From contig NC_080694.1 of NCBI RefSeq assembly GCF_030445035.2, positions 76,223,257 to 76,287,256 on the forward strand: a stretch of 64,000 nt of DNA, written 5' to 3'. Under the pieces are notes generated by a model. The model was not told the DNA's origin, searched no databases, and saw nothing but the letters and a program-made list of their open reading frames with translations. Below are positions 1-10,124 of the stretch, in pieces. Positions within the stretch are counted from its first letter, which is position 1; each line of letters begins with the position of its first letter. The position numbers were made by a program, and so were the translations under genes. The stretch is from Dasypus novemcinctus. Lineage: Eukaryota; Chordata; Mammalia; Cingulata; Dasypodidae.

Positions 1-197
1 ATTTCCTCTCCAAGTGTTTTCTTCATATTGTTAAACTCTTCCTTTACTTCATTAAGTTTGTCTCTGACATATGTTCTGAAATCTTTAATTACTTGTCTGA
101 AGTTCTGCTCCCCTTCCTGGTTTTTAGTTTGTTTATTGTATTCAGCCATTTTTCCTGATTACTCATTTGTAGTTTTTTGTTGCTGTCTGGTCATCAT
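1..197 (-). pseudogene. L1 ORF1 N-terminal fragment, nonsense-mutated
   Basis: The minus-strand translation begins MMTRQQQK at 197, the same start as the intact ORF1 at 53211. The Asn/Gln-rich head and the NQEGEQNF block are shared with that ORF1. A TAA interrupts the frame at about codon 13, so no long product is possible from this ATG. ORF1p is the RNA-binding chaperone of L1; only its N-terminal head and the start of the coiled coil fall within the window. Confidence 0.85.
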
Positions 198-834
198 TTT
201 ATATTGACAGGTTTAATCAGTTCCTTAGCTTCTTTGTCTACTATTGGGGATTAATTAGCTGTTGTTCTTGCATAAGCGTTATGTCTTCTCTTTGTCACTT
301 TGTTCCTCTTATTCTAATTTCTTGTTGCTGGCTGAGTTCACTTTGAAAGAAAATATTAGTGCCAGGGAAAGGCAACTGTGTGAAAAAGGAAAATGTGCAA
401 AGTAGTATAGGTAATAAATGTTAACGGAGCAACAATACGAGATCTGGGAGGATGGATATTAGATTCATGTAAGTTGTGCAGGGTTATAGCAGTAAGTAGA
501 GTATCTATAATGAGATAGTCAACTGAATATGGGGAGGAATATAGTATTAATTAAAAAGCCAGTGTTTTCTTGAGAGAGGAAAAGAGAAAAGAAAGACAAT
601 AGTATCAAGAGTGAATGAAAGACAGAAAACAAAACAAAGGTATTAGAAATTAAAAGTTAGACAATTTGAGGACCAAAGAAAAGGAGGTCGAATGTAGGAG
701 AGACAGTAGATGATGGAGGATAGCAAGATATGGGGGAAAGGGGATAGTGTAGGTGGCTACAATAATTCACACAGAAACGAGGAAATGGAGGATGAGGAAA
801 CCCAGTAAATGTGAGGCATTCCCTGAAGCACCTA

Positions 835-1118
835 TTGTATAATTAAGATAAAATGAAGTAAGAAGAAAAAGAGAGAAAAGAAAAAAAAGAGAAGAAGAAA
901 GAAACAAAAAGGGGGTGGGTAAAGAAAAGGGAGGGAAAGAAGCAAGAAAAAGAAAAGAAGAAAGAGAAAAAAAATCCTAAATAAATGGAAAAGGACCTTG
1001 CAGGATACAATGGGAGAAAAGACTAGAAGATAATGCAATATTGGCAACCAAGACAATAAAAAAAAAAAAAAGAGAGAGAGAGAGAAAAAGGAAAGAAAAG
1101 AAAAAAAAAAGAAAAAAA
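835..1118. repeat. Polypurine/polypyrimidine tract in L1 5'UTR
   Basis: On the + strand this stretch is almost pure A/G (runs of aagaaga, agagag and gaaaaa), so the L1 sense strand is pyrimidine-rich. The same kind of tract occupies the same place, between the tandem units and ORF1, in L1-B (about 42453-42765) and L1-C (about 53870-54065). Confidence 0.75.
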
Positions 1119-1331
1119 TGCAAACGCCGAGGGCTAGGACAATTGAGGACCTCAGATGGCCCTCACAGCGTGGTGGATTCAGGGATGGGAAGTCTGTGAT
1201 ATTGCAGACTCAAGAGGTGTGAATCTCTGGGTTGTAAGCCACCAGGGTTTAGGGGACACAGACCTGGGAACCATGAATCCAGTTAACAGGGAGCCTGGGA
1301 GCACCACAGTGCAAGACAGTCTTCAGGGATC

Positions 1332-2110
1332 CCTGCAGCTGGGTGCCAGCCCTATGGGAGGGATCACATCCGCAAACTCTGACCTCTGTGTCAGAAACCC
1401 AAAATTCCCCCTCTCACGAGAGACTCTTCTGTCACTGTCTCACCAAGTCAATTACAGGACACCTCCTGCCCTGCAAGCCCCTGAAACAGCCTGCTGGTGT
1501 CACCTTGGTGTTGCAAACTATTCAAGGACTGCTGCAGATCGGCGGCCAACCCTAGGGGGCGGGGCTCTAGCCAGAAGCTCTGATCTCCATGTCAGAAACC
1601 CAAAATTTCTTGTCTCACAAAAAACTCCTCCATCTCTGTTTCACCAAATCGGCTTCCAGACACCTCCTGCCCTGTAAGCCCCCAAAACAGCCTGCTGGGG
1701 ATGCCTCTGTATTACAATCAATTAAAGAACACTGCAGATCGGTTCCCAGGCCTAGGGGGTGGGGCTCTAGCCGGAAGCTCTGATCTCTGTGTCAGAAACC
1801 CAAAATTCCATGACTCACAAAAATCTCCTTCTCTGTGTCACCAAATCGGTTTCCAAATACCTCCTGCCCTGCAAGCCCCCAAATAGCCCGCTCAGGGCTT
1901 AGGAATTCCCCAGCACAGCAGAGCCTCCAGGAATCACTGCTGCCATGACGCTCACCCCAGGGGCGAGCGTTCCACACACAGCCCTGATCTCCATGAAAGA
2001 GACCCTTAATTTTACCTTTTAGATGAATCTTTTCTGTCACCATCCCACCAAATCTGTCCAGGCACCTCCTGCCCTGCAAAACCCTGAAACAGGCTGGTCC
2101 AGAAAAATGT
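1332..2110 (-). repeat. About four tandem ~200-bp units in L1 5'UTR
   Basis: The anchor block around tctg-acctc-tgtgtcagaaac recurs at about 1378, 1579, 1779 and, more diverged, 1984. That is a period of 200-204 bp. Each unit continues with a caccaaatcgg-like block and a cctcctgccctg block. Approximate units are 1332-1531, 1532-1731, 1732-1930 and 1931-2110. The arrangement resembles the monomer-built 5'UTRs known from rodent L1, where monomers carry promoter activity. Promoter function here is inferred. Confidence 0.8.
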
Positions 2111-2168
2111 CCAAAGCTGCTCAGCCGCTTCTTTGCAGGAGAGACTATAAGGTGCACTCACTCAGACA

Positions 2169-2176
2169 CCATCTTG
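2169..2176 (-). promoter_or_regulatory. YY1-like CAAGATGG motif at L1 5' terminus
   Basis: The sense strand reads CAAGATGG a few bases inside the 5' end of the element. Human L1 has a YY1 site (core AAGATGG) at the same place, where it positions transcription start. The motif is also at the 5' ends of L1-A and L1-B. The position supports the call; binding is not shown. Confidence 0.6.
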
Positions 2177-2189
2177 CCCCGCCCTCCCT

Positions 2190-4065
2190 ATATTTCTCCT
2201 CAATCTTAAACACTTTGGTTACTCAAAGGACTTGATCAAGAAGATGAAAGGGCAGTCCACTCAACTGAAGAAAATATTTGAAACCACGTATCTGATAAGG
2301 GTTTGATTTCCATTCTATTCAAAGTGATCATAGAACTCTACAATAAAAGAGCAATCAATCCAATTAAAATGGTTAGTGATAATAGTCTGATCACATTTTC
2401 TCATAGTCTATATAAAATATTCCACTAGGGTGCGGTGTATTGGTGAAGGGGTGTTGTATGGGAATTCTACACATGTATGATTGTTTTGTAATTTCACAAT
2501 TGCTGGAACAAAAATATATGTAAAAAATAATAAAGGAGTAGGTTGGGGAAAACTACATCAAATGTAAGAGATGAACTAGAGTTAGTAGTAATATTTTGAT
2601 AACATTCTTTCATAATTTATAAGAAATGCTTGACAACGTTGCAAGATTTTGGTGATGGGGTGATGAGTGGGAGCCCTATATGATGTTATGTGTGTTTGTT
2701 TTGTAAGTTGACAAGTTTTACTATACATTTATTGTTTTTGTATGTTTATGTATGAATGATATACTTCAATAAAATTTTAAAAATGGGCAAAAGACTTAGA
2801 TATTTAATCAAAGAGAAATGCAAATGACCAAAACATGCTTGAGAAAATGTTCAATATCACTACCTATTAGGGAAATGCTTATCAAAACAACAATGAGGTT
2901 TCATCTTACACCACAGACAATGGCCATTATTAAAAGAAAAGAGAGCAGTAAGTGCTGAAGAGGATGTAGAGAAATAAAAACATTCCTTCACTGTTAGTGG
3001 GGCTGTAAAATGAAGCCTCTGTGAAAGACAGTTTGTCAGTTCCTCAGGAAACTAAATATAGAACTGCCATATGATCCAGCAATTCCTCTATTAGGAATAC
3101 ATCCAAAATAACTGTAAACAATGATACAAACATATATCTGCACACTGATGTTCATAGTGGCATTCACATTTGCCAAAAATGGAAATAACACAATTGTCCA
3201 TCAACCAATGAATGAACAAAATGTAGTAGAAGCGTATGATGTAGTACTATGCTGCAGTAAGAAAAAATGAAATTGGTACACATATGATAACATAGATGAA
3301 TCTTGAAGACATTATACTAAGTGAAATAAGCCAGATGCAAAAAGACAAATATTGCAAGGTCACACTAATATGAACTAGAAATGAGGAAAGAATGCTTGGA
3401 TTTAAAACCTGATAGATAGGATATTAGGAGATAAGAGGAGGGCTGTGAAGAAGTACTGGAGCTTAATGTATCTAGAAATTGTAATTAACTTGATTTTAAG
3501 TGGGTGGAAATATATAAAGTTAATGGTAACACACTATAGTAAGTAGCAGCTGGTTTATAAATGGGAGTGTGGTTGAAAGTGGTAGCCTAGACACGTAAAC
3601 ATCAATTGCAAGAAAGCTAGAGAATATTCTAGGGACTGAATAACACAGCGAACCCAGAGGTGGATGAGAATTGTGGTTCATAGTACAAATGCAGCAATGT
3701 CCTATAAAGTAGTACAGATTTATGTCACTATTGTAGGGTGGTAGGAATGTGGATAGTATGGGAAAAATACAATTATTGTCACCTATGGCCTATAGTTAAC
3801 ACCAATGTTCTAATATTCTTGCATCAATGCCAAAGATGTACTGTGTTAATAATAGGGGCATATGGAAAAAATATGCCAAATATTCTAAGGTCCATAGTTA
3901 GAAATAATAGTCTGATGATATTATCTCATAAAATGTAACAAATGTTCCACAATGGTGTCATGTCTTGGTGAAGGGTTATTGTATGGAAATTCTATGCATG
4001 TGAATGACTTTTTTTAAGTTCACAGCTTCTGTAATAAAATATATATTCAAAAATAAATTCAATAA
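2190..4065 (+). mobile_element. Old L1: ORF2 C-terminal remains and 3'UTR, with nested insertion
   Basis: 2200-2387 and 2786-3370 together translate, with many stops and shifts, as the L1 ORF2 C-terminal region (conserved strings such as ELPYDPAIPLLGI are recognisable near 3060-3110). From about 3400 to 4065 the sequence is a 3'UTR type that recurs at 31190-31865 (opposite strand) and, in part, at 59800-60560. It ends in an AT-rich tail. No usable reading frame survives. Confidence 0.8.
2371..2785 (+). mobile_element. L1 3'UTR fragment nested in older L1
   Basis: This block interrupts ORF2 sequence that is otherwise continuous from about 2370 to 2786. It is a close relative of 16180-16510 and of the host element's own 3' tail. 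It ends AATAAAATTTTAAAA and is flanked by a short direct repeat, aaaatgg, before and after, consistent with a 5'-truncated retrotransposition event. Confidence 0.6.
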
Positions 4066-5760
4066 TTAGACCTCAAGGGTAAAATTCTCTGCAGATCTCC
4101 TTCGAGGAAGCCATATGCTGTTATTGCACATGGAAGGGATTCTTCTTTGCCTCACCACCTAAATAGCCAAGATCAGTTAGACATACCAGAGGTTTTGGAA
4201 ATCAAGGAACAATGAAGCTGGTAATGTGTGAAGGTGGAAGTTAGTTACCTGGGGAATCAAATCATGACCTTTTTCCAATAAGGAAATACAATGTGTTGCA
4301 AGGCATTTAGAATAAGGAATAAGGACAGGATATAAATATAATTCCTGAGACTTTTTGATTATAAAGTAAATCAATGGTGTGACATAACAGAACAATTATA
4401 TTGGTCATGCTGTCATGTGTTTTACACGTGGGATGCTAAATTAAAGCCCTGTAATCAACACAATGAATGTATTTAAACTTCTTTTTGTGAGATTATTTTA
4501 CAGTGTTGCTATCATAGTGGGAATAAGTTTGGCTACTCCTTAGAAAATTGAAAACTGAATCAGCATAAGTTCTGACATTCTCACTGGTTTGTATATACAT
4601 TAAAGAATTGAAAGCAAGTACTCAGACTATTGTACACCAATGTTCACAAAAGAATTATTCAATTGATCAACTAAAGCAATTCAAGGAAATGAAAGAAAAT
4701 ATGGCTAAAGAGATAACATATTAATAACACAAAGTGAGTGTAATGAAGAATTTGAAAATAAAAAAAGATTGAATATGAAAAAAAACAAACTTTGGGACAA
4801 AATGATACCAGATTTAGTTGTGATGGGACCTCTAACACACTCAGGGTCATGTTCAAAGAACCTATAGAGATTCTGCCTAATGTGTGCTACACCACCTGCA
4901 CAACCCTTAAAGGTCCAGATTCTCACTATGGCACAAAAGGATTGAAGAAAATAGTGCATGAAATACTCTGCTAGCAAGACTGTTTTTTTCTTCTTTAGCT
5001 CCCCTGGCAACGATAATGGCACATCAATAGAAGATGGGCAAATACCTGAAATAATATTTTATACATAATTTAGCATTGTAATACATCTTGGCTAATAGAA
5101 CCATACATTGTAGTCTCAAAGACATAAAAAAAACTGGCCACAAAAAAATAGTTTGAGTGTTATGAGTATTTATCATTTTAAGAAACATTTGAGTTTCTTA
5201 GAGGAGATATAGAAAAATGTTGACTTACTCTGCATGACTTAAAGGCAGATTTTCCATTTTCTTATAACCTGGGGTGAAAAGAAAATGGGTTTAATTTTTA
5301 AAAACAAAAAGCAGTTATTTCAGCTTTCTCTTGTATAATTTCATAGATCAGCTGATTCATGATCTTTTGATAGTTTTATAATTGAAAGATTCACATTATA
5401 TATAGCTGGTTTGTTTTGGTTTTGTTTTAACTATTTTGAAGGTTAGCTGAAGTGAGATGAGTCAGTATTCCTACAGAATTCCTATGAACTCAAGTAAGCA
5501 ATTTCAGAGAATTAAGAAAACTGACTTTTTATATTTGGAGTTCAGAAATACTGAAACAACTGGGAAGAAATATCTGGTTGTTAGCATTTGAAATAGTGCT
5601 AAAAATAGGCCTAATAAATACCCAAGAAAATTTTCAATGCATTTACAGAAAAGGATATTTTGTAATAGTAATGTGTAACACTACAGTTTTAAACTACAGT
5701 GGAGTTTGTATAAATTCACAATAATGTGATATAAACAAAGGATCTAAAAAATATAAATAA
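4066..5760. other. Unassigned AT-rich stretch, no gene seen
   Basis: No open frame longer than about 105 codons is present and none looks like a known protein. A short piece near 4605-4670 resembles L1 ORF2 (ELKAST...HQCS) on the + strand. The remainder, including 4790-4990, I could not assign. Confidence 0.5.
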
Positions 5761-8700
5761 ATAAAATTGGTTAAAATACTCTAGAGGCATACAGCATCAA
5801 ATTTCACCAGGCAGAAGAAATCAGTGAACTAGAAGACAGAACAATCACAATATTATAGTTAGAAAGACAGATGGAGAAAAAATAAGAATATTGACTACTG
5901 TCTCAAGGATTTGAGAATAGCATGAAACCTTCAAACCTATGTGTCATCAGTGTCCTAGAAGAAAAGGGAAAAGAGGTAGAAACAATATTTGATGAAATAA
6001 TGTTTGAAAATTTCCCAAATCTTGTGAAAAACATAAATATACATGTCCAAGAAATGCAGTGTACTGCAGAGTAAATCCCAATATACATACTCTGAGACAA
6101 ATACCCATAAGAATTTCAAATGCCAAAATAATGAAAGAACTCTGAAAGCAGCAAAAGAAAGCAATTCACCACATAGAATTAATGCACAATAAAACTAAGT
6201 GCCAATTTCCTACCAGAAATGATGGCAGTAAAATGGAAGTGTTATGACTTATTGAAGAGAATGAAAAGGAAAAACCACAGTCAAAAATTCTTTATTTGAC
6301 AAAACTTTCTTTCAAATATTAGGGAGAATTTTAAACATTCACTGATAATCAGAAACTGAGAAGTTTCATCAAAAAGTGAACTTTCCCACAAGAAAATACT
6401 AAAGGAGTTATTTAGGATGAAATGAAAAGACAGGAGAGAGTGGCTTGGAATAGTATGAAGAAATTTAGATTTAGGTAAGAGTACCTAAAATAATTAAGAA
6501 AAAAAAAAAAGAGACAGAAAAAGTATATGACATATAAAAACCAAAGGATAAAAAGTATTGGGGGGAAACGGACTTTGGCCCAGTGGTTAGGGCATCCGAC
6601 TACCATATGGGAGGTCCGCGGTTCAAACCCCGGGCCTCCTTGACCTGTGTGGAGCTGGCCATGCACAGTGCTGATGTGCGCAAGGAGTGCCGTGCCACGC
6701 AAGGGTGTCCCCGCGTGGAGGAGCCCCACGCGCAAGGAGTGCGCCCGTGAGGAAAGCCGCCCAGCGTGAAAAGAAAGAGCAGCCTGACCAGGAATGGCGC
6801 CGCCCACACTTCCCGTGCCGCTGATGACAACAGAAGTGGACAAAGAAACAAGACGCAGCAAATAGACACCAAGAACAGACAACCAGGGGAGGGGGGGAAA
6901 TTAAATAAATAAATAAATCTTTAAAAAAAAAAAGTATTGGGTATGTGCTGCATTTAGAGTAATAACAAAGAATGTTTATGGATTAAATACACAATCAATA
7001 CACAGTTTGGCAGAATGGATTTAAGAAGCCCTACCCAACTTTCTGTTGCAAGGAAGACAATGACCTCAGAACCAAAAACACAAAGAGGTCAAAAGTGAAA
7101 GTTTGGGAAAAGACATTCATTGCCAAGTATAACTAAAAATCAGCTGGTGGAGTTATATTAATATCAGAAAAATAGACCTTAAAAGAAGAGCATGTACAAC
7201 ACAAAAAGATAACACTATATATTAATAAAAGGATAAATCTACTAAGAATAAATAACAATTATAAATATTTATGGACCAAAAATGGTGATGAAAATATATG
7301 AGGAAATATGGACAAAGCTGAAAGGAAAAGTTGAGGTCTCTAGAGTAATCTTTGGAGAAATAATTACACCTTTCTTGCCAATAGACAGTGTATCTAGACA
7401 GGGAAGTAATGAGGAACCTGAAAACTTTGTGGTATGATAAGTTAATTAAACCTAGCAGACGTACAGATCATTGCAAGTCATAACAGTAACATATACTTAT
7501 TTCCCAAGTTGTATGTGTCATTCTCCAGGATAGACCAGATGTCTCCAAAGAAATGCAAAAATTTAAAGATTGAAATTATACAAAGATTTCTGTGACCATA
7601 ATCTCATGTAGTCAGAATCAATAAAAAGGAGGGAATAGAAAATTTGCAAATATGAGGTTAAATAACACATTATTAGTCAACCAGTGGTTCAAAGGAGAAA
7701 ATGCAAGAGAAATCATTAAATATCTTGAAATAAATAACAGGAGCACAACATATAAATATAAAAACTTATGGCATTAAGTGAAGGAAGTGTTGTGAGAGGA
7801 CTTTTTGGACCTAAACAATTATATTAAAAAATAAGAAAGAGTTAAAATCAATGATGTAACACTACACCTTGAGTAACTAGTAGTAGAACATCTAATTACA
7901 TCTAAAGCAAGCATAAGGAAAGAAATAAAGATTACAGGAGAAACAAAAGAAACTGACATAAAAAATAATAGAACCAATGAAACAAAATTTGGTTCTTTGA
8001 GAAGATCAATAAAATTGACAAAAACTCTTAGCTTCACTGACAAGAAAAAATAAGTGATGATGCAAATAAAAACAGAAATTAGAAGGGCCATTATTACATT
8101 GCTGAAATAAAAAGGATCATAAGAGGACACCAGGAATAATTGAAAAAAAAAATCTAGAAACACACAATCACCCTACACTGACTAGAGAAAAAGTATGGAC
8201 TTCAACAGACCAATCACAAGTAAATAGACTAAATCAGTCATCAAAAACCTCTCATCTATTCTGCAAATTTGCATCTTTTGATGGAGAGTTCACTAAAGTG
8301 GAAGAGTATTAGATCAACTCACAAAATTAGTAGCATTTCTGTACGCTAACGTGTGAAATCTGTGGAGGAAATTAAGGGAAGAAATCATTCACAATAGCAA
8401 CTAGAAGAATCAAATATCTAGGAATAAACTTAACTAAAGATGTAAAGGACTTGAATGAAGAAAACGTCACAACATTCTTAAAAGAAATAAAAGAAGACTT
8501 GACTAAATAGAAGAATATTCCATGATCCTGGATTGGAATACTAAACATCATTAAGATATCTGTCATACCCAGATTGATTTACAGATTTGAAGCAACCCTA
8601 ATAAAATTTACAACAATATTCTTACAGAATTGGAAAAATCAATTATTAAATTTGTTTGGAAGTACAAGGGGCATCAAATGACCAATATCATATTGAAATA

Positions 8701-8776
8701 AAGTGGGATTGGTGTAAGCATGCTACATGACTTTAGAGCATACTGCAAAGCAACAGTGGTCAAAAGTGCATGGTAT
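5761..8776 (+). mobile_element. Old full-order L1 (ORF1 then ORF2), heavily decayed
   Basis: 5790-6420 reads as L1 ORF1 with frameshifts (coiled-coil part, then a block equivalent to ENFPNL). 6950-8766 reads as ORF2, including an endonuclease-like part and, from about 8395, the block equivalent to [14 protein letters not shown] followed by a WIGILNIIK-like string. Internal segments are missing. ORF2 resumes at 10125 after a later insertion. The element also hosts the SINE at 6563-6928. Confidence 0.8.
6563..6928 (+). mobile_element. DAS-type tRNA-derived SINE, complete, with target-site duplication
   Basis: The element has a tRNA-like head with an A-box-like tggcccagtgg and a B-box-like ggttcaaaccc. 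A long GC-rich body and an (aaat)n plus A tail follow. The 13-bp repeat aaaaagtattggg flanks it at 6550-6562 and 6929-6941. The family matches the armadillo DAS-SINE type from memory, and it is the main evidence for the host lineage. The many CpGs still present suggest a fairly young copy. Confidence 0.9.
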
Positions 8777-9962
8777 TCTGCTGAGGCTCAGGGCCCAGCT
8801 GGCACATGGCTAGTCCAGAGAGTGAAGTCTCCTGGGTATACACAACCCCAGTGCCAACCACAGGTTCAGTAAAAGTGATAGAAGAGGCATGTGTAGAGAG
8901 TTCACATTTGAGTCAAACTCCATCACACTCAGGAACACAAGTTCCAAAGTAGGGCCCAATGACAAGGCACTGAACTCCAGAGCCAACTGCCATGATCATA
9001 AAACTTATGTTTCTCCATAACCTTCAGGAACATCAGTACCTGGACTTGCATCTACCTTGACTGTTTCTGGGATCCTGCTGAGGTGTGCATAAGCGTGACT
9101 CTTCTGAAGACCTCCTGACTCTTGTTGAAGACTCTTAGCCATATAAATTCGGTTGTCTTTACCATTTCCCCCTTTTACTCAAGGTCTTTTTCTAGTTGCA
9201 TCACCAGTTAGTGTTTGGTATTAATCTCTTTGTGCCTGGGAGGCTCATCACTGGGAGTCATTTCCCACAGTGGGGGAAAAGTAATGCTTTTACATGCTGA
9301 GTTTGGCTTAGAGAGTGGCCACATTTGAGCAACATGGAGGCTCTCAGAATGTAGCTCTTAGGCCCCTTGCAGCTGATGGTCAACCACCACACCAGGGAAC
9401 TGAGAATGCCTACAACTCAATGCAGGAGAATCTTATCCATCAACTCTGTGGGTTCTAAGCCCCCTATTGATAAAGAGGTGGAGTGGACATCACCAACCCA
9501 GGGTTCACCAGTTGGAGGAATAAAATATGGATTAAAGTGAACTTACTGGTATTCTACTATAGAACTATTGTGGCTAGTAAGGGAAGAAACTCTAGCATTG
9601 ATCTGGAGAAAGTCACCACAGTAGTTGCTGAGGGTAGGGAGAGGGAAGAAGAGATGAGATGTGGGGGCATTTTTGGGACTTGGAGTTGTCCTAAATGATA
9701 GGACATTATATATCCTGCCATAACTCACTGAGTGGACTAGGGGAGAGTGTAAACTATAATCCATGTGGTGCAGCAGTGCTCCAAAATGTATTTACCAAAT
9801 GTAATTAATGTGCCACAATGATGAAAGAGGTTGTTGATATGTTAGGAGTGAGGGATAGGATGTGGGATATGGGGGAACTTCGTATATTTTTTAATGTTAC
9901 ATTTTTTGTGATCTATGTATCCTTGAAAAAAGACAATTTAATAGTAAAAAATTTTAAAAAAT

Positions 9963-10102
9963 GCAGAGTAGCTTCAGGTTTATTGGCTGGGAATAATGAA
10001 GTATTGTTAGCTGTACCTTTTGGCAGTTTTGCGCTATGAATTATGAAAGCAAAATCTCACAATCCTGAAATCTTTACAATAAACAGCTAACTTTGTTGGA
10101 TT
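9963..10102 (+). other. Candidate 3'-transduced sequence carried by L1
   Basis: This 140-bp stretch matches none of the L1 3' ends in the window. It sits between the L1 3' terminus and the A run plus direct repeat. The AATAAA at 10078-10083 lies about 20 bases before the A run, as for a transcript that read through the L1 signal and used one in flanking DNA. The source locus is not in this window. Confidence 0.6.
10078..10083 (+). promoter_or_regulatory. AATAAA polyadenylation signal in transduced tail
   Basis: The hexamer AATAAA lies about 20 bases upstream of the A run at 10103-10110, which abuts the target-site duplication. Confidence 0.6.
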
Positions 10103-10124
10103 AAAAAAAACACCTGCATGGTAT

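Larger units (their letters stand above)
1..2187 (-). mobile_element. LINE-1, 5' portion (ORF1 start plus 5'UTR), cut by window start
   Basis: The first 2.2 kb match, on the minus strand, the 5' ends of the two long L1 copies further right. The ORF1 start lies at 195-197 and the region to 2187 is 5'UTR. The 5'UTR holds a pyrimidine-rich leader (sense strand, about 835-1118) and about four 200-bp tandem units (1332-2110). It ends in a CAAGATGG-containing terminus at 2169-2176 followed by unrelated sequence. The rest of the element lies outside the window. It is decayed: ORF1 has an in-frame stop within its first 15 codons. Confidence 0.9.
8777..10114 (+). mobile_element. Twin-primed L1 3' insertion with apparent 3' transduction
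   Basis: The 10-bp repeat tgcatggtat lies at 8767-8776 and again at 10115-10124, and the old L1 ORF2 frame resumes right after it. Inside, 8777-9377 is L1 3'UTR in minus orientation and 9378-9962 is L1 3'UTR in plus orientation. This is the inverted-5'-half arrangement produced by twin priming. About 140 bp of non-L1 sequence follow (9963-10102). They contain AATAAA at 10078-10083 and a run of A at 10103-10110 just before the direct repeat. Confidence 0.8.

Noticed and set aside
6566..6645. Possible functional tRNA gene
   Set aside because: The A and B boxes belong to a SINE head followed directly by SINE body and tail inside a target-site duplication; no full cloverleaf with a matching acceptor stem was found.
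6412..6882. 156-codon minus-strand frame
   Set aside because: It is antisense to the DAS-type SINE at 6563-6928; SINE bodies are GC-rich and open by chance. The frames at 24555-24896 have the same explanation.
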